Shown here: positions 49,608 to 61,679 of the stretch, piece after piece | How positions within the stretch are numbered: position 1 is the first letter of the stretch | Layout: each line of letters begins with the position of its first letter | Assembly: GCF_026262505.1 (NCBI RefSeq) | Contig: NC_067208.1 | Span: forward strand, 9,123,962 to 9,187,961 | DNA length: 64,000 nt | Source of the DNA: Trichomonas vaginalis G3 | Taxonomy: Eukaryota > Parabasalia > Trichomonadida > Trichomonadidae | Reading direction: 5' to 3' | Made by a program: the position numbers and the translations under genes | Notes under the pieces: model-generated | Told to the model about the DNA's origin: nothing | What the model saw: only the letters and a program-made list of their open reading frames with translations | Database searches by the model: none

Positions 49608-52382
49608 ATGAAAGGGAAAGATAAAGCGAAGAACATGCTGATCGAAATCTTGAACACGTTTTCGGGCAGCATCTCGCTTGATCAAAATGATAAGGAATTT
49701 AGTGAATATTATCAGAGTTGGAACATGCCACTTCTAAAACGCAGCGAATTAACAATAATAATAGAAAATGTGAAGAAGTTTGGCAAGAAAACAGAGTTGA
49801 AAGCACTTCTTTCATCTTATTTTACATTCGAACCCGAAATACTTAAAATTTTTGTGGAAAAATATTCTACAGACATCAAAGGTTTAAACAAATGCTCATA
49901 TATTGTGATTGCAAATGCATTAGGATACATATCTCATAATATAGATATCCAATATCTCGATCTAGTTTTGAATTCGTTATATTTTTTCTTTAATCATATG
50001 ACATTAAGTCCAAAAATGCAATACCTTTATTTTCTAATTGTCGATTACGTTACATCCAAGCAAAATATTTTGATCCCTCAGTCAGCTTTGTCTCAAATTA
50101 TTGAAGCCATCACTTTACATATCGATTCAAGCAAAATGGTGTTCAATTCGGCTTGTAATTTGCTTGAAGTCTTATACATCCTCAATGATTGCTTAAATGC
50201 AGTGATTATTCTTAAAATTATAAATAATTGTATAAGAATTTCACTAGAAAACAACACGTATCATGAGAATGACGTGCTTATTAGAACAATATCATTCAGA
50301 TTACAGTACTTTGAATCTCCTGTTTTGGAGTGTGTCCAACTTTTGGGACAAACAAAAGTAAATGATGCGAAAAAAGGCTTATTTGCGATGCTTGGCAACT
50401 ATTTCTATAGCTTATCAAATAAATTTTCTAGTAACATTATATATCCTATCGAAAAAGACTCGAAATACGCTTATTATTCAGAAAATCCAAAATATGATAA
50501 CATTGAGTTTCATCATTCAGTAGTTACCGGTTCGATGTTTAATGTTAGCATACCAGGCGTTAATTCTTCACTATCAGAAGAGGACCTTATCGATAACCAA
50601 TTTTTTGATACGATCAAAATCATCGGAAAAATTTTACAAAAATGCGGTGCTGCGTTTACAGCTTCATTCTTTATTTCTACATCCAACTTTATCACCGACG
50701 AAAACTGTAATTTAATGGTTTATTTGGCGTATCTTTATTTATTAAAACGAACTACTCATACGAAGAACATTCCAGAGAAGGTTTTCTACACAGTTATGAA
50801 CAAGGTTATTTTTAATCCATACATCACGATGTTTGACAAAATCGAAAATTTCGAACATTTGGCATTTATCAGACAAACAGCGATAGAAACAATATTCCTT
50901 AAGATGCCACAATATCTTCCAAGATCATTAGTAATTTTACGCGATTTCCCATACCTTTTCGCTGAAGTTTGTTTGAGAATTCAGACATTACAACTCCAAG
51001 GCGTCACTTTTGAGGATGACTCCTTCCAAGCACTGTCAGCTGTCGAACAGAAGCTCAGATCAATATATTCTCTCGATCCAGATAACGCAGAAAAGACAAT
51101 TCAAGCGAGAGATTCATTATTCGTATTTATCTTCGAGATTTTGAATAATCCTCAAGTGACAACCACATGCTTTTCATCTCCTTCATTTGCTTCAGCGTTT
51201 TTGACTGCTTTTTTCGAAGAATCTTTTTCAGATATTATTTTTGGAAAATTAACACAAGTTTTCAGAACAGTTAACAGCGCAATCTCACAAACAGTAGGTT
51301 TCGTAACAGGAGCTTGAAGAATTTTCAGTTTGCACACAGAAACAGAGAAAACAACTAAATTAGCCAGTCGTTTCTTAGCTTGTGTATTCGATGGTATCCA
51401 GCTTAACCCCGCGATAGTAAAAGACTGCGATATTATACTAAGTAATGCTATAGAATACGCTAATAACGTTCCAAGTTACGAATTACTGACACAAATCCTT
51501 CAACTTTCCATGCAACAGTTCGTATTCAACCCAGACTTCAACTTTGATATCAAAGCTATCCGAAATTTCGCTTCTTTAATGAAGAAATGCGAAGGAAATC
51601 AAGTAAGTGAACTGACCAAAAATAGATTACTTAGTTTTCTTTCAGCATCTCAAACAGCATCCATTTCTTTCTTAACATTGATCCAAAAACCATCAATTTT
51701 ACTGTTGATTTTCGGAATTTACACAAATGCCCAATTATTTGACGAATTATTTAGACTTATGATGAATTTAGCCAACTATTCTATCTACAATTGCATCAAA
51801 TTCCATTAAGGAGAGATAGATTGTTTACTTTTAGACATGATTATTAAGTTTCCGAATAATTTTTCATTCAGAGGTGTCCAAATTGAGAATTTCAAATCAA
51901 AAGAAGATATTGTTCAGTACGCTTATCCATTACTCAGCAAAATAATCACAATTAAGTCATCAACAGTCATTGCAGAGAAAATAATGCAAATTTTACTTCC
52001 AACGAAAGGAACATTTAGCATGATATGTGATTCATTCATCACATTCCTTCTGACTACCATCCAAACATTGAACACATCTCCACCACTTTCATATTCATTA
52101 GGAATTCGCCGCCTCATTGCAACAAATCAAGGAATTCCATGTGTTGATTTCTTCAAAGAATCATCTATTGTTTTTTGGATGAAAGTTGACACAGTTCTTG
52201 CATCACAAATCAGTACACGAACATCTATATTCAACACATATATAGATGACATCGAAATCTTAGAGCTTTATATTATACAAAACATTTTATTCCTTGATTT
52301 ACAACATTTCTATCTCAATTCGGAATATATTTCCAGAACAAGCGAAGATAGTGAGAGTATACAGTTTAAATTAAATACATGA
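49608..52382 (+). pseudogene. BEACH-family gene, N-terminal part, two in-frame stops
   Basis: One reading frame over 925 codons, interrupted by TGA (51315-51317) and TAA (51807-51809) and ended by TGA at 52380-52382. It is the long helical N-terminal region of trichomonad BEACH proteins (ARM-like, for example NCLEVLYILNDCLNAVIILKII-type helices), followed near 52130-52330 by a concanavalin-like strand series (SIVFWMKVDTVLASQ...IQNILFLDLQHFYL). The PH-like and BEACH parts should follow but are missing here; a BEACH/WD40 end lies 4.3 kb away at 56661-58215 on the same strand. BEACH proteins act in membrane and vesicle traffic. Taken as a dead gene. Confidence 0.75.
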
Positions 52383-52436
52383 TAGAACTGCAAATAACCA
52401 GTCACAACTTCTACTGGTGAGCTAATTAAATAATTA

Positions 52437-53476
52437 AGGGTGCACACGAGAGGATCATGTAAACTTCAGAATTTAGAACCTTATTTTTAGGCATTATCTT
52501 GGCTACCTATTTAGGCTCGAAAAGCAAAAAATATCAAAAAATACAACTTGACTCCATTATGACCCTTTCATGGAGGTAGTTTTTATCCGCTAGTATTTTC
52601 CCTTTGAATCTCTTTACAATTCGAAATCAAATTCAAATCTCAGTAGAAGAAAGGAAGAATCGACTTACTACGGTTGTAATACGAATAAATACATATATTT
52701 AATTATTTTTATTTACATAATAATTGTTTGAAGCTCATATTCCAACAAATTTTTAAATAAAAACATTAAAATGTTGAAAATGTTCATATATTTTAATAGG
52801 GTTTTGGCACTTTATTGAGGAATTACTACATACATAGTCGAACTGAACTTGATATTTTGAAATTTAAATTATTTATCAAAATTAAAATTTAACTTGAAAT
52901 TTATAATTATTTAGTCATATTTTGCATAATTCTAAGTAGATTTTGTAAAAAATCAAGAAAGAAAAAATTTAACGTGCTTTATTTTTTCTTTTTTATAATA
53001 ATACATATTATTATATAATTAACATATTCATAATGTTTCACCCTTTCAAAAATATCCTCCTCCTCTCAAATAAACGTACATACGGGTGGCCTCTTTTTTC
53101 AAAAAATTAAAATTTGAAATTTTGGGCTCAAATATTAGAGATTTTTTCAACCTTCAACGATATATGTTGTCTATATCAGACCTCCTTTCTTTTTGATACT
53201 TAACATTGTTCCTAAATCTTAGCCGTTAAGGCTGTTCTGAAAATATTTTTTTTCGAAAAAATTCGAAAAAAATTCTTAAAATTCAAAAATCCCTTAATTC
53301 CTGAGGATTTTGGAAAAAAGTTTTTACATGAACATGTGTATATTATATGAAGTATATTGATAAGGTAAAAATCAAATTTTATTGCATATTCATCGAGAAA
53401 ATAAACTAACGAATCCCTCAAAATTGAGAGGGTAATCCTCCTCCTCTCAAATAAACGTACATACGGGTGCACCCTG
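52437..53476. mobile_element. Non-autonomous element with 9-bp duplication
   Basis: Ends agggtgcac (52437) and gtgcaccct (53467-53475), inverted. The flanks are aaataatta on both sides (52428-52436 and 53477-53485). The unit absent from 58425-58480, where the duplicated neighbourhood runs through without it, fits an insertion. A 34-base stretch, tcctcctcctctcaaataaacgtacatacgggtg, occurs at 53057 and again at 53437. No coding capacity. A 9-bp duplication suggests the Mutator-like superfamily. Confidence 0.6.
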
Positions 53477-53689
53477 AAATAATTAAAAAAAAACTTAGTT
53501 AATTTATCTTCTGTCTGCGGTTTTGGAAAAAAATATTCTTATTATCCATGTAAATTCAAGTTTTAGATTTGCATATGCGTAAAAATGATAATAAATTATC
53601 TTCTTTTATGGAAATTAATTGATTTTTGTACTGGATTTAGACATAAACAATCTGTTTGAATTTTTGAACTATATGTATTCTCTTTTGTA

Positions 53690-54600
53690 AATTCTAGTTT
53701 TAGTTGCAAAACATAAACCTGAAGATAAATGATAATTATCTGGATAAGTTGAATCTACTTTCTCTGCTATTGTGACAGATCCTGTTGTATCAATATATGA
53801 ATTGCCAATATAGCATCTTTCAACTAGAATTTGATTATCAACTGCATTTAAAATTTTTTTTGGATGAAATTTTCATAAAAACTGCAATTAATAATATTGA
53901 GATTATATTGACTAGTAATAAATGTATAACAATTATTTTCAACGAAATTACAAAAAAGAATTTTAAATTTTGGTGAATCAGATCCATAATAAGCTATTTC
54001 ATAGCCATTTTGATTTGTGGATTTACTGTTTGAAAATGTTGAATGTGTTATGTTTGAATTAGTATTACTTGTGATTTGGTAAAAATTAATATATGAAAGT
54101 TTTGAATATGAAACATTGATTGATCTCATATATGTTTCTCCATTTTTCAAATAAAGATTGTGGCTTTTTTCATTTCCTTCACCACTTGAAGAAATTGTTG
54201 AATCAAGGATATAATTTTTAAAAGGAGATGTTTCTGAAATATTAATATAACAATATGCACCCATATTGGAAGATTTAGAGCCAAAACTGCAAATTCGGTC
54301 TTGAATACACTCACCTTTTTTGGAATTTATGTATAAGGAACCACCTATATCACTTTTATGTTCACATTTGTCAAACGTGCTTGCATCAATGAGAAATTTA
54401 AGATTATTGTCTGATGTATCTGAGATGCGAGCTGCACCTGCAGAATCAAGATCACTAAAGGTGCAACCAGATATATAATAGCTATTTTTTGCGCTAATAT
54501 TGAGAATTTCGGTTTTGTTGCTGTATAACGTGTATTGAATAGAAGAATCAAAGAAATCCGTCCATTCTAAGTGTGTAAAAAAGACTAATATACCTAGCAA
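53690..54600 (-). pseudogene. Beta-helix-like gene without start codon
   Basis: The frame 53848-54600 begins LLGILVFFTHLEWTDFFDSS (the first codon is TTG; an in-frame TAG lies four codons upstream and no ATG in between). It runs through the family pattern: ECIQDRICSFGSKSS, SINVSYSKLSYINFYQ, LNIINCSFYENFIQKKF. After a frameshift near 53850 it continues as VERCYIGNSYIDTTGSVTI to about 53690. Near-identical copy at 58595-59604. Confidence 0.72.
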
Positions 54601-54659
54601 ACTAATATTCTAAATAAATTTTTAATGGTGATTTTGATCCAAAAAAAGAGGCTCTCAAT

Positions 54660-54840
54660 TTCGATCAAAAGTTTAAGGCTATGCAAGTAAATACATTTTT
54701 ATAGTCAATTTTCGATATTTCCTGGAAGTAATCTTATGCTCATCAAACAATATCCATTCTGTAGCATAAGATATATTTTCTGCTCGTGAACAGACAATAT
54801 TTTTGTTGACTACCAATCTAGCACTTTTCCGACTTTGTTT
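54660..54840 (+). pseudogene. Relic of a BEACH WD40 tail, 1
   Basis: The stretch ctcatcaaacaatatccattctgtagcataagatatattttctgctc is a worn copy of 57965-58010 of the BEACH gene, where it encodes SIIKRCPFDRMTYLFC. It ends at tcaggggcgcgaag, where the next beta-helix fragment starts. Confidence 0.6.
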
Positions 54841-55224
54841 TCAGGGGCGCGAAGTATAAGAAACTTTTGTTGAACAATAAGCACCATTATCGTCAGATTT
54901 CGAGTCAAAACTGCAAATTCGGTCTTGAATACACTCACCTTTTTTGGAATTTATGTATAAGGAACCACCTATATCACTTTTATGTTCACATTTGTCAAAC
55001 GTGCTTGCATCAACGAGAAATTTAAGATTATTGTCTGATGTATCTGAGATGCGAACTGCACCTGTGGAATTAAGGTAAATAAAGAGACAAAAAGAGATGT
55101 AATAGCTTTTTGAAACACTAATATCAAGACTACTACTCTTGTTTTCGTATGAATCATATTGAATAGAAGAATCAAAGAAATCTGTCCATCTTAAGTGTGT
55201 AAAAAAGACTAATATACCTAGCAA
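54841..55224 (-). pseudogene. Beta-helix-like gene, N-terminal fragment
   Basis: 127 codons starting (with TTG) LLGILVFFTHLRWTDFFDSS and ending after ICSFDSKSDDNGAYCSTKVS at a breakpoint in gcgcgaag. Nearly the same as the N-terminus at 54600 and 59604, with the same lack of an ATG. Confidence 0.7.
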
Positions 55225-55240
55225 ACTAATAATATTCTAA

Positions 55241-55660
55241 ATGGTGAATTTTTCGGATCCGAAAACGAGGCTCTCAATTTTTATATCAATTGAAAGTTTT
55301 AGGTTAAGTAATTTAATACTTTTTTATTGTCAATTTTCGATATTTCTTGGAAGTTATCTTATGCTCATCAAACGATATCCATTCTGTAGCATGAGATATA
55401 TTTTCAGCACATTAACGGACAATATTTTTGTTGACTATATTTATAGTATTGACCAACGAAGCAAAATTCCAACTTTTCAGATGTTTTATCATGGGAACAA
55501 ATTCTCTAGCATATGATTATTTTTGCAGGAGTATTGATTTTTTTCGAGTTATTCATCACAGGTATTTTTTCCCACAACATACTGTTTACGTAGCCTAGGC
55601 AATAAATACGTCAAAATTTTACTTAGTTTTTGCATTTTCACCGAACTCTTATTATTAATA
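55241..55660 (+). pseudogene. Relic of a BEACH WD40 tail, 2
   Basis: Reads IKRYPFCSMRYIF, then LTDNIFVDYIYSIDQRSKI, against IKRCPFDRMTYLF and WTDNNSVDYVCSSDQQGNI in the BEACH gene at 57970-58065. The decayed match continues to about 55660 (aacatactgtttacgtagcc against gcagcatgtggttcacgtac). Sits head to head with the beta-helix fragment 54841-55224. Confidence 0.68.
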
Positions 55661-55904
55661 GCTATTCTTGTTAATTTTTGGAATATGTTTTTGTTTTATT
55701 TATAATCAGTTTTCAAATTACATTTCTTTTAGAGAAGTCAATGTTGAGCATTTTGAGACTAAAGACTTAACTGAGTTGAATCATCAATATTCAGTCATCA
55801 TCAATCATTGCAGATACAAACTAAAATAATAAAATATCATCTTTATTATTTTGTCAAGAGTTAATTCTGGCTACTATCTTTTCTTTTGTATATCTGGAAA
55901 ACAA

Positions 55905-56100
55905 AATATCTAGTCTCCCATTAAAAGCAAATTTTAGTCAGAAGATTTTATTTCCAAAATGGGCTAGAATTTCATTTCATTACATGGAATCTTTTGAATG
56001 AAAAGCAGTATATTTGGAAGAACTACTCTTCATTATGCAGAAAATAATGGTAATGATATGGCCCAACATCTTCCTAGAAGTATTTTGCTTAAGTGATATA
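55905..56100 (+). pseudogene. Ankyrin-repeat relic
   Basis: Reads GRTTLHYAENNGNDMAQHL in one frame, the consensus start of an ankyrin repeat. A second worn copy lies at 63390-63580. Too short to be a gene. Confidence 0.5.
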
Positions 56101-56660
56101 TAAAGAAAAAGCAAAACATATTGATCATTTAAAAAATAATTCTGTTTGAAGTTATTTTTATTAAAACTACAGTTTAGAATATAAAGATGTAAACTACTGG
56201 AAATAAATGAATTGCATGTATTTTCCAAGTAATTACAAAAATGTATTTCGAATTCAATCAAATTAGATATTGCAAAATGTCGAGCTTGATAATAACCAGG
56301 TGAAGCATTTGCAGAATTGTTATAAAATGTGCAAAATGTAACATTTGACTTAGAACTGCAATTAGCATAGTAAAAAACAGCATAATTAAGTTTTGAACGT
56401 GAAATATTGATTGATTCTAAATAAATTTCATCATTATTCAAATAAATATTTGTTATTCCACGGTAATTTTTATCGCTGCTTAATGTAACAGTCGAATCAA
56501 GGATATAATTTCGAAATGGAGATGTTGTTGAAATTGTATTACTAGAAAAAGAAGCCGAACTATTATGAGATTGATTTGCATAACAACAGATTCTGTTATG
56601 AATACACTCACCCTTTTTCGAGTTTAAGAATAAACCATTACCGAAATCATCAATATTATT
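56101..56660 (-). pseudogene. Beta-helix-like gene, middle fragment
   Basis: Family sequence from FLNSKKGECIHNRICCYANQ through FRNYILDSTVT, ESINISRSKLNYAVFYY and LYILNCSFNKNNFKQNYF. Truncated at both ends: at 56660 by BEACH sequence on the other strand and near 56100 by ankyrin relic sequence. No start codon. Confidence 0.65.
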
Positions 56661-58215
56661 AAAGAGATCAAATTCAGTCCATCAACAATTATTCAGTATG
56701 AACATGGTCCTTCATTAGTTAAAGAACTTCATTTGATTGAAAAATGGCATTATGGTTTTTTAAGTAATTATGATTTCTTGATTTTAGTTAACATGATTTC
56801 GGGTCGTTCTTTCAACGACATTGACAATTATCCTATCTTTCCATGGGTTGAAACTTATTTCAAATCTCATTCAATTCGTAATCTTTCATTCCCTATAACT
56901 ATGCAATCTACTAAGAACAGAAACATCAACCAACAACAAGACATTTCTAAACTGAAACAATCACCGAATAATAGACGCTTTGTTTGTTCTGTTTTCTCAT
57001 GTCTTGAATTATTTTCATCTCTCAACAACAGATATAACTTTGAGACATTTTCATCAATTCATTCTGTTTTCGAACGGATTCGTGATTTTAATGAAAATCG
57101 CGAAAGTTTTTCAGAGTTTTATTCATTGCCAGAAATTTTTATTTTTGGTGATCAAACACTTCTTACTCCAAAGATTGAAATCATCAGTGCAACTCCCATC
57201 AAAACATCATTTTCAGAAGAAAAGTCACATGACGACATTTCAGAAGAATCATCATTTTCAATAACTATTGCAGATGATGATTTATCAGACGAAAAGATCG
57301 AATGCATCAGTTCTCCACACGTTTTCTTACGTGCATCAGAGAGTTGGACAAAAGTAACAATGAACGATCTCGATGACAAAGATAGTATTTCCATCAAACA
57401 CAGTAAAGTCTTTTCATTTGTTTACGAGAGTCGTAAACTCTTGAACAGTCTTTCAATGAGTCCTTCTCTTTGTCGCTGGATTGATTTTGTTTTTGGTGTT
57501 GACCAAACAGACAAATTATATGAATCATATTTGTTTTCTCATCAGCGTTTATGAGAACAAAACCCTTTTTGTTTATGATAACAAAATCATTGATTCTCAA
57601 AATAACGTTGTTTATTGTGATCAAAGTAACATCGATCATTTCTATTTTGATCCACATAGTTTTATTTTATGCAACCACATGGGTGTTTTAACACTTGTTT
57701 CCTCTAATAGTAATAATACTAGTCCATATGTTTTCAACGCATTTAGTGAGTACGTTACATGCGTTTGTGTCTCAACATTGTTTCGAATCAGTGTTGTCAG
57801 TCTTAGTGATGGAAAACTTCTTATCTTTGATAATGACAAACATCGTCTTCATCGTCATGTTTATTTAGGCGAGTACATCTTCCACATCATCATCTGTCCA
57901 AGCAGTGGATATATTCTTTGCAAAGCACAGCACGAGTACTTTGTTGTCAGTATCAACGGTAGCATCATCAAACGATGTCCTTTCGACCGAATGACATATC
58001 TTTTCTGCACATGGACAGACAACAACTCTGTTGATTACGTTTGCAGCAGTGACCAACAAGGCAACATCGTTGTTTTCGAATCATTCTTCCCCGAAAAACT
58101 TTTATTTGCCGCAGCATGTGGTTCACGTACTCTTTGCATTAAATACGACAAGTATTCACTTGGTCTTTGCGTTTTCACAGAAAAGTCCCAATTCCTATTT
58201 TATCCTTTCTCTTAA
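56661..58215 (+). pseudogene. BEACH-family gene, BEACH and WD40 end, one frameshift
   Basis: From KEIKFSPSTIIQYEHGPSLV it runs into a BEACH domain start: KWHYGFLSNYDFLILVNM, then SGRSFNDIDNYPIFPW, IRNLSFPITMQ, later FYSLPEIFIFG and RWIDFVFGVDQTD. The long Ser/Glu-rich stretch between is typical of divergent BEACH proteins. The frame shifts by one near 57530-57545, and a WD40-like tail follows (VYDNKIIDSQNNVVYCDQ, FRISVVSLSDGKLLIFD, SGYILCKAQHEYFVVS) to 58215. It is the missing end for 49608-52382 or of a sister gene. BEACH-WD40 proteins work in vesicle fusion and lysosome-type traffic. Confidence 0.75.
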
Positions 58216-58339
58216 TTCTTATTATATTTATTTCTATCCTTGTTTATTTCTTTCATTGAATAAATTATTGTTTTATTAATAAGCATATCGTTTATGATTG
58301 TTTAAGGAGGCACTTACACACATCTGACGTTTATTCAGA

Positions 58340-58425
58340 ATGGAATTGCAGACCTGATGTTTTCAGAACAAGTTAAAATCGTGAGAGTATACAGTTTAAA
58401 TTAAATACATTATAGAACTGCAAAT
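58340..58425 (+). repeat. Short copy of the 3' end of 49608-52382
   Basis: tcagaacaag...gtgagagtatacagtttaaa to actgcaaata repeats 52325-52395 of the BEACH N-part, with a few changes. It is followed, as there, by a beta-helix pseudogene, so it marks the edge of a duplicated block. Confidence 0.7.
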
Positions 58426-58594
58426 ATTTAATAAATAATAAAAAAATATAAACAACATGATTCATGGTTTATTTAACTTCTGTCGAAATGTCCCAATTTC
58501 ATAAATTAGGGATCTGCGATTTTTTTTTAAAATATTCTGATAATCACTGTAAATTCAAGTTTTAGATTTGCATATGCGTAAAAATGATAATAAA

Positions 58595-59604
58595 TTATCT
58601 TCTTTTATAGAAATTAATTGATTTTTGTATTAGATTTAGACATAAACAATCTGTTTGAATTTTTGCACCGTAAGTATTCTCTTTTGTAATTTCAAGTTTT
58701 AGTTTTGCAAAACATAAACCTGAAGATAAATGATAATTGTTTGGATAAATTGAACTTACATTCTCTGTTATAACGACATATCCATCTATATCAATATTTG
58801 AATTGTCAATATAGCATTTTTCAACGAGAATTTGATTTTCAACTGCAGTGAAAAAATTTGATTGTATGAAATTTTGATAAAAACTGCAATTAATAATATT
58901 GAGATTATAATAACTGTAAATAAACAAATAGCAACTATTTTCAACGAAATTACAAAAAAGAATTTTAAATTCTGGTGAATCAGATCCCTCATAAGCTATC
59001 TAAGAGCCATATTCATCTGTAGATATACTGTTTGAAAATGTTGAGTGTGTTATGTTTGAATTAGTATTACTTGTGATTTGGTAAAAATTAATATATGAAA
59101 GTTTTGAATATGAAATATTGATTGATCTCATATTTGTTTCTCCATTTTTCAAATAAAGATTGTGACTTTTTTCATTTCCTTCACCACTTGAAGAAATTGT
59201 TGAATCAAGAATATAATTCTTAAATGGAGATGTTGATGAAATAATAATATAACAATATACACCCATCTTGGAAGATTTAGAGCCAAAACTGCAAATTCGG
59301 TCTTGAATACACTCACCTTTTTTGGAATTTATGTATAAGGAACCACCTATATCACTTTTATGTTCACATTTGTCAAACGTGCTTGCATCAACGAGAAATT
59401 TATGATTATTGTCTGATGTATCTGAGATGCGAACTGCACCTGTGGAATTAAGGTAAATAAAGAGACAAAAAGAGATGTAATAGCTTTTTTTGAAACTATA
59501 ATATCAAGACTACTGCTCTTGTTTTCGTATGAATCATATTGAATAGTTGAGTCAAAGAAATCTGTCCATCCTAAGTGTGTAAAAAAGACTAATATACCTA
59601 GCAA
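58595..59604 (-). pseudogene. Beta-helix-like gene, duplicate of 53690-54600
   Basis: Pieces at 59347-59604 (LLGILVFFTHLGWTDFFDS), 59000-59266 (SINISYSKLSYINFYQ) and 58595-58927 (LNIINCSFYQNFIQSNFF, VEKCYIDNSNIDIDGYVVI) carry the whole family pattern in different frames: at least two frameshifts and one in-frame stop. As in its twin, the first codon is TTG and there is no ATG. The C-terminus ends LIQKSINFYKRR. Confidence 0.72.
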
Positions 59605-59620
59605 ACTAATAATATTCTAA

Positions 59621-60060
59621 ATGGTGAATTTTTCGGATCCGAAAAAGAGGCTCTCAATTTTTATATCAGTTGAAAGTTTAAGGTTAAGTAATTTCATACT
59701 TTTTTATTGTCAATTTTCGATATTTCTTGGAAGTTATCTTATGCTCATCAAACGATATCCATTCTGTAGCATGAGATATATTTTCAGCACATTAACGGAC
59801 AATATTTTTGTTGACTATATTTATAGTATTGACCAACGAAGCAAAATTCCAACTTTTCAGATGTTTTATCAGCGGCGCGAAGCAACTCAAACATATCGAA
59901 AAAGTGTAATTCTCTAATATATGATTATTTTTGCTTTTAATAACAAACAGCATTTGGATCAAAAATAATTGTAGGTAAGAGTATTGATTTCCCAGACAAC
60001 ATACTGTTTACGTTGCCTAGGCAATAAATATGACAAATTTTAACTTAGTTTTTGTTTTAT
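59621..60060 (+). pseudogene. Relic of a BEACH WD40 tail, 3
   Basis: Almost the same as relic 2 (55241-55660): IKRYPFCSMRYIF and DNIFVDYIYSIDQRSKI, then, after a short foreign stretch holding cggcgcgaag, the decayed aacatactgtttacgttgcc part. Its presence beside another beta-helix start shows the pair was duplicated together. Confidence 0.68.
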
Positions 60061-60202
60061 TTATAATCAGTTTTCAAATTAAATTTATTTTATAGAAGTC
60101 CATGTTGAGCATTTTGAGAATAAAGACTTAACCGAGTCGGATCATCAATATCCAATCATTATCAATCATTGCAGATACAAACAAAAATAATTTTGTCGAG
60201 AG

Positions 60203-61070
60203 TTAATTTTGACTACTTTCTTTTCTTTTGCATATTTGGAAATCAAGCATTATTTGTGCATCACATAAAGTAGATGACAAATGATAATTTTCCGAATTTA
60301 TGGTAATAGCCTTCTCTAATATTGTGACGTTTCCGATTGTATCAGTAACTGAAGTGTCAAAATAACATCCTTTAACATGAATTATATTGCTCTCTTCATA
60401 GAAATATGTAACTTTGATATTATTTTTATCAAAACTACAATTAATTATGTATAAATTATGCGTAGTATGAATAAATTTAAAGCAACCATTTTGGTAGTAA
60501 TTACAAAGAAGAATTTTTAATTCACACGAATTAGATTCATAATAATCGGTTTGATTGCCATGATCATATGTAGTAGTACTTTTTGAAAACGTGGAATGTG
60601 TTACATTTGAGTTCGAATTACCAAAAACTTGATAATGATTAACAAAATAGAGTCTATTATAAAAAATACTGATCGATCTAATGTAAACTTCACCATTGTT
60701 CATATAAATTAATGACTTTTCTCATTTCCTTCACCACTTGAAGAAATTGTTGAATCAAGAAGATAATTTTTTAAGGTGAAGTATATGAAACTTCTATAGA
60801 ACAATAAGCATCATTATCGTCAGATTTCGAGCCAAAACTGCAAATTTGGTGTTGAATACATTCATCTTTTGTAGAATTTATGTATAAAGAGCCGCCTTTG
60901 TCTCTCTTATGCTCACATTTGTCAAATGAGTTTGTGTCAATAAGGAACTTAAGATTGCTGTTTGTTTCATCTGAAATGCGAATTGCACCTTCTTCATTAA
61001 GATAAATAAAGAGATAAAGAGAGACATAATAGCTTTTTGAGACATTAATATCGATTCCTTTATAATATAT
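60203..61070 (-). pseudogene. Beta-helix-like gene, decayed
   Basis: The C-terminal half is open (60203-60703: SISIFYNRLYFVNHYQ, LYIINCSFDKNNIKVTYF, VKGCYFDTSVTDTIGNVTI). The N-terminal half (60720-61070) reads EGAIRISDETNSNLKFLI and GGSLYINSTKDECIQHQIC with frame changes between. The WTDFF-type start is replaced by unrelated AT-rich sequence, so it is 5'-truncated. Confidence 0.68.
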
Positions 61071-61679
61071 TATTAATCATATTGAATTCAAAAAATATAT
61101 GATAAATGGATCTTATAACTGTAAGTATCATTATTTAGTCATCTTATAACTTTATATAGAAAAGAAACCGTGTGTATTGCTAATAAAAAGTCTTATAAAA
61201 ATGATCAGAATTATATTTTTGTATTGAAGTCTAAAAATTGGGTTCATAACTAAGAAGCAATATTGAATAATATTTCTATGTTAACACAAATTCTTCATAA
61301 TGGTTTAAGTTATATACATTTCAATTTTTGAAAGCCAGTTTAGAAAGCATTCAAAATTGAACGTATTGAAAATGAAATTTTTCAATATGGTAATTCTTAG
61401 TCTCTACACTATTTCAATATAAGCTCCATTTTTAAGCTGTTTTTAAAAATCGAGCCTTGAAAAAAGTGATGAGACTTGCAGTTTTCTTGCTCTTTTCGAG
61501 TTTCAATTTTGAATTGATATTCAAATTTAGTGCAAGAAAATGGACATCTAAAATACATTTTTCTATTTTTAATTGATAAATGGACTATTGAATGCTACAA
61601 AATTTAAATAATATTAGTATTTCATTAGATTATCTTGTTCCTGTTTCCAGAGTGTCTTTTCATTTTTAATACAGAAGTA
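61071..61679. other. Intergenic, no gene seen
   Basis: AT-rich, no open frame of note and no repeat recognised. Confidence 0.5.

Noticed and set aside
49608-52382. Stop-codon reassignment in the BEACH N-part, since one frame runs through two stops
   Set aside because: The stops are of two kinds (TGA and TAA), both are used as normal ends by neighbouring genes, and the C-part has a frameshift, so decay is simpler.
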